Of a stretch of DNA of 64,000 nt, positions 25,349 through 35,045 are shown piece after piece; within the stretch, counting starts at the first letter, position 1; the number at the start of each line of letters is the position of its first letter. The translations under genes and the position numbers were made by a program. Origin of the DNA: Rhodobacteraceae bacterium UBA6141 (GTDB lineage Bacteria > Pseudomonadota > Alphaproteobacteria > Rhodobacterales > Rhodobacteraceae); NCBI GenBank assembly GCA_002423245.1, contig DIVD01000028.1:62001-126000 (forward strand), in the 5' to 3' direction. The notes under the pieces were generated by a model. The model was not told the DNA's origin. It searched no databases and saw only the letters and a program-made list of their open reading frames with translations.

Positions 25349-27586
25349 ATGACGGGATCGGGCGGCAAGAAGCCACCGCTGGTGGCAGACCGGCGCTACG
25401 GCGCGCTGCGCGGCGCAGCACGGAAACAGGCGCCAAAGCCGGCGGCAAAGCCCGCGAAACGGGCACGGCGCCGGGCGCCCGCGAGGCGGCGGTCGTCGAA
25501 CCCTCTCGTCAGGCTGGTCGGCGGGCTTTTCCGCGCCATCTGGCGCGTCGTCTGGGGCGTGGGCTGGCGGGCGGCGGCCATGCTGATCGCGGGCTTCGGC
25601 ATCGTCACCTGGTACCTCTATACCCAGCTTCCTCCGGTCGAGTCGCTTCTGGACGCGCGGCACCGGGGCTCGGTGACCATGCTCGACAACCGCGATCAGG
25701 TCTTTGCCTGGCGGGGCGAGACCTTCGGCGGGCAGGTCACCTCGGGCACCGTGTCGGAACATCTGCGCAACGCGGTCATCGCCACCGAGGACAAGCGCTT
25801 CTACCGGCATTTCGGCATCAGCCCGCGCGGCATCGCCGGCGCGATCCGCATCAACCTTGCCGAAGGGCGCGGCGCGCTCGAAGGCAATGGCGGGTCCACC
25901 ATCACCCAGCAGGTTGCGAAACTGCTGTGCCTGGGCGAGCCCTTCGATCCGGCGAAATGGGAGTCCGAAGCCGCCTATGAGGCCGACTGCCGTGTCTCCT
26001 CGGTCTGGCGCAAGCTCAAGGAAATTCCGTTCTCGATGGCGATGGAGGCAAAGTACGGCAAGGACGACGTGCTGACCATCTACCTCAACCGCGCCTATCT
26101 GGGCGCCGGCGCCCGCGGTTTCGAGGCGGCGGCGCAGCGCTATTTCGGCAAGTCGGCGGCGAACGTGACCCCGGCCGAGGCGGCGATGCTGGCGGGCCTT
26201 CTGAAGGCGCCCTCGCGCTATGCCCCCACCGCCAACCTGCAACGCTCGCAAGAACGCGCCAACCTCATCATCGGGCTGATGGAGGATCAGGGCTATCTGA
26301 CCAGGGCCGAGGCGGACGAGGCCCGCGCGCATCCTGCCATACTGTCCGAGGCGGCGGCGCAGCAGGCCGGCGGCTACTTTGCCGACTGGATCATGGAATC
26401 GGGCCCCGACTTCCTGACGCGCGACACGACCGAGGACGTGATCATCCGCACCACGCTGGACAAGCGCCTGCAGGCGGCGGCGGAATCGGCGCTGGACCAT
26501 GTGTTCGATACCAAGCTCAAGCAGGGCTCCAAGGCGCAGGCCGCGATCGTGGTGATGTCGGCCGATGGCGCGGTGCGGGCGATGGTCGGCGGGCGCAAGA
26601 CCGCCGCTGCGGGCAGCTTCAACCGCGCGACGCAGGCGAAACGGCAGACCGGATCGACCTTCAAGCCCTTCGTCTACGCCGCCGCGCTGGAAATGGGCTA
26701 TCCGCCAAGCTCCACCGTGATGGATGCCCCGCTGACCATCGACATCCCCGGATCGGGGCCGTGGTCGCCGCAGAACTACGAGAAGGGCAGCTACCGGGGC
26801 CAGATCGACCTGCTGACCGCGCTGGCGCAATCGGTCAACACCGCGACCGTGCGCGTGCAAGAGGCGGTGGGCCGCGACCTCGTGCGCCAGATCGCCACCG
26901 ACTTCGGCTTTGCCAGCGGGCTTGCCGACGGCCCGGCCCTGGCGCTTGGCGCCTCGGAATCGACGCTGATCGAGATGACGGGGGCCTATGCGGGCTTCCT
27001 GAACGGCGGAACGGCGGTGCGCCCCTACGGCATCCTCGACCTGCGGCTGAAGGGCGAGGACGCGCCGCTGATGGGCCAGGACGGGGGCTTCGGCAAGCGG
27101 GTGATCTCGGAAACCGCGGCCCGGCAACTGGTCTACATGCTGACCCAGGTGATCGAGCGCGGCACCGGCACCCGCGCCAGCCTTGGCGAGAGGCCGGCGG
27201 CAGGCAAGACCGGCACCACCTCGGCGGCCCGCGATGCGTGGTTCATCGGCTTCACCGCCGATTACGTGGCCGGCGTCTGGATGGGGTATGACGACAACAC
27301 GCCGCTGACGGGCGTGACCGGCGGTGGCCTTCCGGCCGAGATCTGGCGCGAGGTGATGCTGCGCGTGCATGAAGGCGTGCCGGTGCGTGACCTGCCGATG
27401 GACCGCCCGACCGCGGCCTATGGCCTGCCGCCGCAGACCCCCGCGCCGGACCAGATGCAGGGCGAGGGCCCGTTCGAGGCGCAGACCGCCCCGATGCCCG
27501 GACCCCAGCCACAGCGCCAACGGGAGCCCGACCTGGCCGAACAGATCCTGATGGAGGTTCTGGGGGGCATCCTGGGGCGGAACTGA
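25349..27586 (+). CDS. Class A penicillin-binding protein (PBP1A family)
   Basis: A bifunctional peptidoglycan synthase. A very basic cytoplasmic tail (KRARRRAPARRRSS) precedes one transmembrane helix (AAAMLIAGFGIVTWYLYTQL). The GT51 domain has EDKRFYRHFGI, GGSTITQQVAKLL and KYGKDDVLTIYLNRAYLG. The transpeptidase domain has the catalytic Ser in RQTGSTFKPF (S-x2-K), QSVNTA (S-x-N) and AGKTGTTSAARDAWFIGF (K-T-G). The C-terminus is Pro/Gln-rich. It has about 745 residues. The ATG at 25349 is taken as start; GTGs at 25340 and 25343 are possible. It sits divergent from glnK and is not in an operon. Confidence 0.95.
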   Translation: MTGSGGKKPPLVADRRYGALRGAARKQAPKPAAKPAKRARRRAPARRRSSNPLVRLVGGLFRAIWRVVWGVGWRAAAMLIAGFGIVTWYLYTQLPPVESLLDARHRGSVTMLDNRDQVFAWRGETFGGQVTSGTVSEHLRNAVIATEDKRFYRHFGISPRGIAGAIRINLAEGRGALEGNGGSTITQQVAKLLCLGEPFDPAKWESEAAYEADCRVSSVWRKLKEIPFSMAMEAKYGKDDVLTIYLNRAYLGAGARGFEAAAQRYFGKSAANVTPAEAAMLAGLLKAPSRYAPTANLQRSQERANLIIGLMEDQGYLTRAEADEARAHPAILSEAAAQQAGGYFADWIMESGPDFLTRDTTEDVIIRTTLDKRLQAAAESALDHVFDTKLKQGSKAQAAIVVMSADGAVRAMVGGRKTAAAGSFNRATQAKRQTGSTFKPFVYAAALEMGYPPSSTVMDAPLTIDIPGSGPWSPQNYEKGSYRGQIDLLTALAQSVNTATVRVQEAVGRDLVRQIATDFGFASGLADGPALALGASESTLIEMTGAYAGFLNGGTAVRPYGILDLRLKGEDAPLMGQDGGFGKRVISETAARQLVYMLTQVIERGTGTRASLGERPAAGKTGTTSAARDAWFIGFTADYVAGVWMGYDDNTPLTGVTGGGLPAEIWREVMLRVHEGVPVRDLPMDRPTAAYGLPPQTPAPDQMQGEGPFEAQTAPMPGPQPQRQREPDLAEQILMEVLGGILGRN

Positions 27587-27685
27587 GCGGGAGAGCGCCG
27601 GTCGGATGCGCCCCAAGGGTTGCGCGGCAGGGTTGCGCGGCGCGGGGCTTGCGGGGGCCGGGGGCTTGCGCGGGCCCGGAGACCC

Positions 27686-28300
27686 TCAGCCCATCGAGCG
27701 CAGGTCCGCGGTCAGCCTGTCCAGGTTGCCACGGCGCGCGTCCAGCAGCGCGCCGATCTCGGTGCGCTCTGTCGCGAGCATGTTCACGCCCTCGATGATG
27801 ATGTTGAAGAACAGGTCGCGCCCCGAACGGTCGGACACGTGGAAACGCACCTCGAAGGGCGCCTCGCCGCGCAGATAGGCGATCGAGGTCACCTCGTAGA
27901 AGGTCTTGACCTGCCTGGCGCCCGTGACCTCGATCCTGCCGCCGATGAACTCGCGGAACCGCCGGCCATACTTGCGCGAGATGTAGGTCTGGAACGACGC
28001 GGTGAAAGCCGCCATCTGCGCCGGGCTCGCCTGCCGCGCCGCCGGGCCGAGCGCGCTTCGCGCGATGATCGCCACATCGGCATAGCGGGCGAAGATCTTC
28101 TCGAACTCGGCATACATCCGGGTTTCGCTCATGCCGGAGTTGATGACGCTGTTGATCTCGCCCACGGCGCGGTCGATCAGCGCCCGCGCCTCTGCGGTGT
28201 TCAGCGCCAGCGCGCCGCGCGGGGCCAGCGCCGCAAAGCCCATGCCGCCGGCCAGAACGGCCAGCATCCTGCGCCGCGTCAGCCCGGAATTACTGGCCAT
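27686..28300 (-). CDS. mlaC: Phospholipid-binding protein MlaC (Ttg2D family), twin-arginine signal
   Basis: A periplasmic carrier that shuttles phospholipids between the MlaA outer-membrane complex and the inner-membrane Mla transporter. The N-terminus carries a twin-arginine signal (TRRRMLAVLAGGMGFAALA, then PRGALA). The mature part shows the MlaC pattern: EFEKIFARYADVAIIARSAL, then FQTYISRKYGRRFREFIGGR and FNIIIEGVNMLATERTEIGALL. The start at 28300 has GAAG eight bases upstream and overlaps the end of mlaA by 11 bases; an ATG at 28312 is an alternative. The frame gives 204 residues. The MlaFEDB transporter genes are not in the window. Confidence 0.9.
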   Translation of the reverse strand: MASNSGLTRRRMLAVLAGGMGFAALAPRGALALNTAEARALIDRAVGEINSVINSGMSETRMYAEFEKIFARYADVAIIARSALGPAARQASPAQMAAFTASFQTYISRKYGRRFREFIGGRIEVTGARQVKTFYEVTSIAYLRGEAPFEVRFHVSDRSGRDLFFNIIIEGVNMLATERTEIGALLDARRGNLDRLTADLRSMG

Positions 28301-29063
28301 AGGGATCTTCATAGGGGTCATAACTGTCGCTCTCCGCCGCCGTGCCCAGCTCGAACCGGCGGTTCTGCAGATACATCAGCCGGGCCTGCGCGTAGCTATC
28401 CGCGCTCTCGTAGAGAATGGAGTCGACGGTGTCGGAATAGCGGTAGCGATCACCGACAAGTGACAGCGCCCTCGCGCCCAGCACATACTCCGTCTCGGGG
28501 CTGTCGAGCGCAGCGCCGACCGGGTCGATGAAGATGTCGACCACTGCCCCGACCGAATCGCGCAAGGTGGACGGCCCGCGCAGCGGCGACTCCAGATAGA
28601 CGCCCTCGCCCACACCCCAGACATGCAGCGTCTCGCCGAAATCGGTGGACCGTTCGGTCAGCCCCATGTCGGTCGCCGGGTCGAGGAACCCGCCGAGCCC
28701 GAAGGTGGAGTTGACAAGGAAGCGGAACCCGTTCTGTCCCGCCGGCTCGATCCGGCCTTGCAGCAGGTTGTTCAGCACCGCAGCCGGCAGGCCGAGATTG
28801 CCCGCGAAATTGCCGATACCGCCGCGCACCGGCCCCGGAACCGCCCTGCCATAGACCTGCGAGGCGGGCCGCAGCACCACCCGGTCCACCCCCTTGTTGA
28901 AGCTGTGCACGGCGCGGTTGCGCGCCTCGTAGGGATCGTTGAACCCGGCATCGCGGCTCGCGACATCCGCCGCCCCGCAGGCCGACAGTGCAAGCGCCGA
29001 GGCCAGCACGGCCGCCAGGGCGCGGGGCCTCGTTTCACGGGGGAACGGGAGGGATGGAGTCAA
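28290..29063 (-). CDS. mlaA: Outer-membrane phospholipid-removal lipoprotein MlaA (VacJ)
   Basis: Removes phospholipids from the outer leaflet and hands them to MlaC. The signal ends in an LALSAC lipobox at about residue 29. The mature chain shows the VacJ blocks: DPYEARNRAVHSFNKGVDR, FAGNLGLPAAVLNNLLQGR, FLVNSTFGLGGFLDPATDMG and DFGETLHVWGVGEGVYLESP followed by LRGPSTLRD. It has 257 residues. The start appears to be TTG at 29063, because no ATG or GTG in frame gives the complete signal peptide, and its ribosome site is weak, which suggests low expression. mlaC follows with overlapping codons. An mlaA-mlaC pair separated from mlaFEDB is common in this family. Confidence 0.92.
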   Translation of the reverse strand: MTPSLPFPRETRPRALAAVLASALALSACGAADVASRDAGFNDPYEARNRAVHSFNKGVDRVVLRPASQVYGRAVPGPVRGGIGNFAGNLGLPAAVLNNLLQGRIEPAGQNGFRFLVNSTFGLGGFLDPATDMGLTERSTDFGETLHVWGVGEGVYLESPLRGPSTLRDSVGAVVDIFIDPVGAALDSPETEYVLGARALSLVGDRYRYSDTVDSILYESADSYAQARLMYLQNRRFELGTAAESDSYDPYEDPYGQ

Positions 29064-29172
29064 GGGACATCTCTACAAATTGCTGCCTGTGCCGTGCAAC
29101 ATAGTCGCGCAAACGCCGATGCCCAGCCGTTGCCGCCGCATTGCAGCAGGTCTTGTGGCAATCAGGTGACAA

Positions 29173-29200
29173 GACGGGCTGACTCAGACGGGCTGACTCA
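29173..29200. repeat. Perfect 14-bp tandem duplication with TGACTCA cores
   Basis: The unit GACGGGCTGACTCA occurs twice without spacer in the divergent gap between mlaA and ridA. Each unit ends in the near-palindrome TGACTCA. The two cores are 14 bases apart. Confidence 0.8.
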
Positions 29201-29331
29201 GCGGATCGCCGCCGCAGCGGCACGGGTGTGGCGGCATCCGCAAACAGCCGGCGGCGGCCGCTTGGGGGGTTTCGCCCGCGCCTGCAAGGGCCTAGCCTCC
29301 GCCGCGAACCCCGACTCGCAAAGGAGATGCC

Positions 29332-29796
29332 ATGACCGGAACCATCGACGCGCGGCTTGCCGGGCTCGGCCTCACGCTGCCCGAGGCGCCCGCCCCCGCC
29401 GCCAACTATGTGCCCTTCGTGCGGGCGGGCGATCTTCTGTTCGTTTCGGGCCAGATCAGCCAGGGGCCGGACGGGCTCATCACCGGAAAGCTGGGCGATG
29501 GCCTGAGCGTGGCCGATGGCGCCGAGGCGGCGCGGCGCTGCGGCCTGTCGCTGCTGGCGCAGGCGCGCGTGGCCTGCGGCGGCGATCTCGACCGGATCGT
29601 GCGGGTGGTGAAGCTGACCGGCTTCGTCAACTCCACCCCCGGTTTCACCGACCAGCCCGAGGTGATCAACGGCTGTTCCGACCTGTTGGTCGAGGTTCTG
29701 GGGGAGGCGGGCCGCCATGCCCGCGCCGCCGTCTCGGCCGCGGCGCTGCCGCGCGGCGTGGCGGTGGAAATCGAAGCGATCTTCCAGGTCCGCTGA
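29332..29796 (+). CDS. ridA: RidA family protein (YjgF/YER057c/UK114)
   Basis: A cytoplasmic enamine/imine deaminase that detoxifies reactive intermediates such as those released by threonine dehydratase (ilvA is also in this window). It has 154 residues with FVRAGDLLFVSGQISQGPDG, CGGDLDRIVRVVKLTGFVNS and the closing PRGVAVEIEAIFQVR. It is of the longer YjgH-like branch (about 150 residues) rather than the 128-residue archetype. Whether the catalytic Arg of the archetype is conserved was not settled by eye. The ribosome site AAAGGAGATGCC is strong. Its stop codon overlaps the start of the next gene (TGATG). Confidence 0.9.
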   Translation: MTGTIDARLAGLGLTLPEAPAPAANYVPFVRAGDLLFVSGQISQGPDGLITGKLGDGLSVADGAEAARRCGLSLLAQARVACGGDLDRIVRVVKLTGFVNSTPGFTDQPEVINGCSDLLVEVLGEAGRHARAAVSAAALPRGVAVEIEAIFQVR

Positions 29797-30566
29797 TGCC
29801 CGCCCCGCTCCACCCCGATTTCCTGCGCCTGCCCCTCGCCCACCGCGGCCTGCACGACCGCGCCGCCGGCCGCCCCGAAAACAGCCGCTCCGCGGTGCGC
29901 GCGGCGGTTCGGGCCGGCTACGGGGTGGAGATCGACCTGCAACCCTCGGCCGAGGGCGTGCCGATGGTGTTTCACGACCACGACCTGACACGCCTGACCG
30001 GACAGGCCGGAGCGGTCCGCGCCCGCAGCGCCGCCGAGCTTGGCGCGCTCCGGCTGCTGGGCACCGAGGAGGGCATCCCGACGCTGGCCGAGGTGCTGGC
30101 GCTGGTGGCGGGCAAGGTGCCGCTGCTGGTGGAGATCAAGGACCAGGACGGCGCGATGGGCCCGGACACCGGCGGGTTCGAGGCGCGGGTGGCCGAGGCG
30201 CTGAAGGGCTACACCGGCCCGCTGGCGGTGATGTCCTTCAACCCCCATGCCGTCACCGCCTTCGCCGCCGCAGCCCCGGGCACCGCCGTCGGCCTGATCA
30301 CCGGCGCCTATGACCCCGCGGCCTGGGCGCCCCTGCCCGCCGCCACCTGCGAGCGCCTGCGCGCGATCCCCGATTACGCCCGCAGCGGCGCGAGCTTCAT
30401 TTCGCATGACCATGCCGACCTCGCCCGCCCGCGCGTCGCGGAACTGCGGGCGCAGGGCGCGGCGGTGCTGTGCTGGACGATCCGCAGCCCCGAGGCAGAG
30501 GCGGCCGCCCGGCAGCACGCGCAGAACATCACCTTCGAGGGGTACGCCGCGCCGTTTCCCGCTTGA
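29796..30566 (+). CDS. Glycerophosphodiester phosphodiesterase family protein
   Basis: A GDPD-type TIM-barrel enzyme, 256 residues, probably cytoplasmic because no signal is seen. The GDPD fingerprints are LAHRGLHDRAAGRPENSRSA (catalytic His and the PEN turn), VEIDLQPSAEGVPMVFHDHD (Glu/Asp metal ligands and second His) and PLLVEIKDQ (metal Glu). It hydrolyses glycerophosphodiesters such as glycerophosphocholine to glycerol-3-phosphate, or related lipid head groups. It is translationally coupled to ridA by a 1-base overlap and is followed 31 bases later by the FemAB-like gene, suggesting a shared transcript. Confidence 0.9.
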   Translation: MPAPLHPDFLRLPLAHRGLHDRAAGRPENSRSAVRAAVRAGYGVEIDLQPSAEGVPMVFHDHDLTRLTGQAGAVRARSAAELGALRLLGTEEGIPTLAEVLALVAGKVPLLVEIKDQDGAMGPDTGGFEARVAEALKGYTGPLAVMSFNPHAVTAFAAAAPGTAVGLITGAYDPAAWAPLPAATCERLRAIPDYARSGASFISHDHADLARPRVAELRAQGAAVLCWTIRSPEAEAAARQHAQNITFEGYAAPFPA

Positions 30567-30597
30567 CGCCGCGCTGCGGCACCCCACCTCTGGGGGC

Positions 30598-31779
<1,182 letters not shown>

Positions 31780-31834
31780 AACCCGCGCCCGGCCGCCGCG
31801 CTTGCGCCGGGTCCGATGCAACGGAGGATCCGCC

Positions 31835-32212
31835 ATGACCGCACCGCTGACCGATGAAGAACGCCGCACGCATCTGCCCGCGCTTGGCCAGACCGGCTGG
31901 GGCGCGATCCCCGAGCGCGACGCGATCCGCAAGATCTGGAAGTTCCGCAGCTTTTCCGAAGCCTGGGGCTTCATGTCCCGCGCGGCCCTGGCGGCAGAGA
32001 AGGCGAACCACCACCCCGAGTGGTGCAACATCTACAACGTGGTGGATGTGACGCTGACCACCCATTCCGCGGATGGCCTCTCGATGCTGGATATCGAGCT
32101 GGCCCGCCGGATGGACAGGCTGGCCGGACCGGAGCCAGAGGTGCAGCGCGACCATTCGGAGCCGGTGGAATGCCTGTGCAAGCTGCATCACGGCGGCAAG
32201 GCGCCGGAGTGA
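31835..32212 (+). CDS. phhB: Pterin-4a-carbinolamine dehydratase with Cys/His C-terminal extension
   Basis: Dehydrates 4a-hydroxytetrahydrobiopterin after aromatic hydroxylation and may also act in other pterin recycling. The active-site pattern EKANHHPEWCNIYNVVDVTL followed by TTHSADGLSMLDIELA is complete (catalytic H-H-P-E-W and downstream His). The 125-residue chain is about 25 residues longer than typical members. The extra C-terminus ends EPVECLCKLHHGGKAPE, with two Cys and two His. A strong GGAGG ribosome site fixes the start at 31835. No phenylalanine hydroxylase gene is in the window, so the partner enzyme is unknown. Confidence 0.9.
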   Translation: MTAPLTDEERRTHLPALGQTGWGAIPERDAIRKIWKFRSFSEAWGFMSRAALAAEKANHHPEWCNIYNVVDVTLTTHSADGLSMLDIELARRMDRLAGPEPEVQRDHSEPVECLCKLHHGGKAPE

Positions 32213-32366
32213 TCCGCCGCGCGCCCCCCGCTGCCCCAGCCGCCTTGCAGCAACAGCAGGAACCCCCGGCATTCCGCCGGCGTTGGCCATGCGGCGCGCG
32301 CGGATGGGCCGGGCGCGGACTGCCCGTGGAACGGCAACACCAACAGGCTTCGGGGGAGAGCAGTGC

Positions 32367-33239
32367 ATGGATCTGACACGACTTGGCTGGGACGACATCT
32401 TCACCGACGACCGGATCACGCTGGCGCTCGCCCTCGCGCTGAACGTGATCTACGCGATCGTGATCTTCCTGGTCGCGCTCGCCCTCGCCGGCTGGGCCCG
32501 CCGCCGGGTCGATGCCTTCGCCAAGCGCCACCCCCGCGTCGATGGCACGCTGTTCGGCTTCCTCGGCAATGTCGTCAGATACGCGATCCTGACGCTGGCG
32601 CTGATCTTCGTGCTCAACCGCTTCGGCATCCAGACCACCTCGTTCGTCGCGGTGATCGGCGCCGCGGGCCTTGCCATCGGCCTTGCGCTGCAAGGCGCGC
32701 TGTCGAACCTTGCTGCCGGCGTGATGCTGGTGATGTTCCGCCCCTTCCGCGTCGGCGACTATATCGAGGCGGGCGGGCAGGCCGGATCGGTGCGCGAGAT
32801 CAGCCTGCTCTACACGGAAATGGCAACCTATGACGGCTTGCAGGTCATCATGCCCAACAGCGACATCTGGTCCTCGGCGATCAGGAACTACAGCGCCAAC
32901 CCGACGCGGATGATGGACCTGACCGTCGGCGTGTCCTATGGCAGCGACCTGCAGGCCGCGCAGGACATCCTTGAACGGATCGCCAGCAGCGATCCGCGCG
33001 CGCTGCAGGACCCTGCGCCCTTCGTGAAGGTGAAGGAGCTTGGCGCCAGCTCGGTCGATTTCGTGTTCCGCGTCTGGGCCAACCGCGCCGACTGGTGGGC
33101 GCTGAAATGCGACCTCACCCGCCGCATCAAGGAAGAGTTCGACGCTGCCGGGGTGCAGATTCCCTTCCCGACGCAGACGCTGGTCTACGAGCCCGCGCCA
33201 AGACCCGAGGACCGCCCGCGCGCCCTGCCGGCAAGCTAG
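32367..33239 (+). CDS. Small-conductance mechanosensitive channel (MscS family)
   Basis: A heptameric inner-membrane channel that opens on osmotic downshock. It has three N-terminal helices (LALNVIYAIVIFLVALALAG; VVRYAILTLALIFVLNRFGI; and the pore helix AGLAIGLALQGALSNLAAGV). These are followed by the MscS beta domain (VMLVMFRPFRVGDYIEAGGQ, VIMPNSDIWSSAIRNYS) and the alpha-beta C-terminal domain. It has 290 residues, the short MscS form. The start at 32367 has GGGGGAGAG upstream. It follows the pterin dehydratase gene by 154 bases. mscL is encoded 2.4 kb further on. Confidence 0.93.
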   Translation: MDLTRLGWDDIFTDDRITLALALALNVIYAIVIFLVALALAGWARRRVDAFAKRHPRVDGTLFGFLGNVVRYAILTLALIFVLNRFGIQTTSFVAVIGAAGLAIGLALQGALSNLAAGVMLVMFRPFRVGDYIEAGGQAGSVREISLLYTEMATYDGLQVIMPNSDIWSSAIRNYSANPTRMMDLTVGVSYGSDLQAAQDILERIASSDPRALQDPAPFVKVKELGASSVDFVFRVWANRADWWALKCDLTRRIKEEFDAAGVQIPFPTQTLVYEPAPRPEDRPRALPAS

Positions 33240-33270
33240 GCGCGCCCCGCGCCGGGGGCGCCACCTCTTT

Positions 33271-33759
33271 TCAGACCGCCTCCAGCATCGCCTCGCCGGC
33301 CGAAACCTCGCACTGGCCCGGGGATGCTTCCTTGTGCAGCACCTTGACGACCCCGTCTTCGACCAGCATCGCATAGCGCATCGACCGCTTGATCAGCCCT
33401 GCCGGCGCCGCGGTGAAATCCATCCCGATCGCCGTGGTGAAGGCGCTTTCGGGATCCGCCAGCATGGTGATCCCGGCTTCGGTCGCGCCGGTGGCCTCGC
33501 CCCAGGCGCTCATCACGAAGGGATCGTTGACCGAAATGCAGATGATCTCGTCCACGCCCTTTGCGTCGAATTTCGCCTTGGTGCGCACGAAGCTTGGCAC
33601 ATGCGCCGTGGTGCACACGCCGGTGAAGGCGCCGGGCACGGCAAAGATCACCACCTTGCGGCCGGCAAGCCTCTCGGCCAGATCCACCGCCTCCGGCCCT
33701 TTTTCAGTGACATGCAGCAGCCTGGCCCCCGGCAGCGGGCTTCCCTCGGAAATCGTCAT
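33271..33759 (-). CDS. Peroxiredoxin (Prx5 / glutaredoxin-type)
   Basis: A thiol peroxidase of 162 residues. The peroxidatic cysteine sits in VPGAFTGVCTTAHVPSF (consensus PGAFTPTCS), with the supporting Thr in AFTG. ISVNDPFVMSAWGEATGA and the Arg-containing IKRSMRYAMLVEDGVV complete the family pattern. A second cysteine, in SPGQCEVSAGEAML near the C-terminus, could act as the resolving cysteine. A strong GAGGAGTG ribosome site precedes the ATG. It converges with MscS and is divergent from the flavin reductase gene. Confidence 0.92.
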   Translation of the reverse strand: MTISEGSPLPGARLLHVTEKGPEAVDLAERLAGRKVVIFAVPGAFTGVCTTAHVPSFVRTKAKFDAKGVDEIICISVNDPFVMSAWGEATGATEAGITMLADPESAFTTAIGMDFTAAPAGLIKRSMRYAMLVEDGVVKVLHKEASPGQCEVSAGEAMLEAV

Positions 33760-33842
33760 GCGGCACTCCTCGTGCGTTGTGTTTCCCTGTCATGTGATTA
33801 TAGGCTCGCCCGCGCTTCGGGGCCAGCGAAAGGCGGCGAGAC

Positions 33843-35045
33843 ATGGCGGGCATCGTGATCGTGGGGGCCGGGCAGGCCGCGGCCTCGCTGGCGGCAAGGC
33901 TGCGCGCGCTTGGCCATACCGGCGATCTGGCGATCATCGGGGATGAACCCGTGCCGCCCTATCAGCGCCCGCCGCTGTCCAAGGGCTACCTCCTGGGCGA
34001 GATGCCGCTGGAGCGGCTGGCCCTGCGCGCCCCGGCCTTCTGGGCCGATCAGGGGGTAAGCCTGCACCTTGGCCAGCCCGTCACCGCCATCGACCGCGCG
34101 GCGAGAACCGTGAGCTTCGGCGGCCGGACACTGCCCTACGACCAGCTTGCCCTGACCACCGGCGCCCGCCCCCGCCGCCTGCCGCCCGCGCTTGGCGGCG
34201 ACCTGCCCGGCGTCTTCGCGGTGCGCAGCCTTGCCGATGTCGATGCCATGGCGCCGCTGTTCCGCCCCGGCGCGCGGCTGCTGATCGTCGGCGGCGGCTA
34301 TATCGGGCTCGAGGCGGCGGCCGTCGCCTCGAAACGGGGGCTGCGGGTCACGCTGATCGAGGCCGCCCCCCGCATCCTCGGCCGCGTCGCCAGCGCCAAG
34401 ACGGCGGACTGGTTCCGCGCGCTGCACCGCAGCCACGGCGTCGATCTGCGCGAGGGCACCGGGCTGGACCGCCTTCTGGGCGAGACGCATGTCACCGGCG
34501 CCCTGCTGGCCGATGGCACCCGGATCCCGGCGGATTTCGTCATCCTCGGCATCGGCGTTCTGCCCGAAACCTCGCTGGCAGAGGCGGCGGGCCTGACCGT
34601 GATCGACGGCATCGCGCTGGATGAACTGGGGCGCACCTCGGACCCCGCGATCTGGGCCGCGGGCGATTGCGCCTCGGTCCCCGCCGGCAAGGCGCGGCTG
34701 CGGCTGGAAAGCGTCGGCAACGCCATCGACATGGCCGAATGCGTCGCCGCGAACATGCTGGGCGCGGGCCAGCCCTATGTGCCGAAACCGTGGTTCTGGT
34801 CCGACCAGTATGACGTGAAGCTGCAGATCGCGGGCCTGAACACCGGCCATGACCGCGTCGTCACGCGCCCGGGCGCGGGGACCGGCATCTCCTTCTGGTA
34901 CTACGCCGGGGACCGGCTGCTGGCCGTCGATGCCGCGAACGATCCGCGCGCCTACATGACCGGCAAGCGGCTGATCGAGGCGGGCCGCTCGCCGGACCCT
35001 GCCGCCATCGCCGACCCCGCGACCGACCTCAGGGCCCTGGCATGA
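33843..35045 (+). CDS. FAD-dependent NAD(P)H-ferredoxin/rubredoxin reductase
   Basis: A flavoprotein of about 400 residues that passes electrons from NAD(P)H to a small iron-sulfur or rubredoxin partner. The first Rossmann motif is VGAGQAAASLAARLRALGH (FAD), the second LIVGGGYIGLEAAAVASKRG (NAD). The FAD-closing motif DPAIWAAGDCASV and the C-terminal reductase domain (VPKPWFWSDQYDVKLQIAGL) are those of the AlkT/BphA4-type ferredoxin reductases. No ferredoxin or oxygenase gene adjoins. The stop overlaps the rsmD start by 4 bases. Confidence 0.88.
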   Translation: MAGIVIVGAGQAAASLAARLRALGHTGDLAIIGDEPVPPYQRPPLSKGYLLGEMPLERLALRAPAFWADQGVSLHLGQPVTAIDRAARTVSFGGRTLPYDQLALTTGARPRRLPPALGGDLPGVFAVRSLADVDAMAPLFRPGARLLIVGGGYIGLEAAAVASKRGLRVTLIEAAPRILGRVASAKTADWFRALHRSHGVDLREGTGLDRLLGETHVTGALLADGTRIPADFVILGIGVLPETSLAEAAGLTVIDGIALDELGRTSDPAIWAAGDCASVPAGKARLRLESVGNAIDMAECVAANMLGAGQPYVPKPWFWSDQYDVKLQIAGLNTGHDRVVTRPGAGTGISFWYYAGDRLLAVDAANDPRAYMTGKRLIEAGRSPDPAAIADPATDLRALA

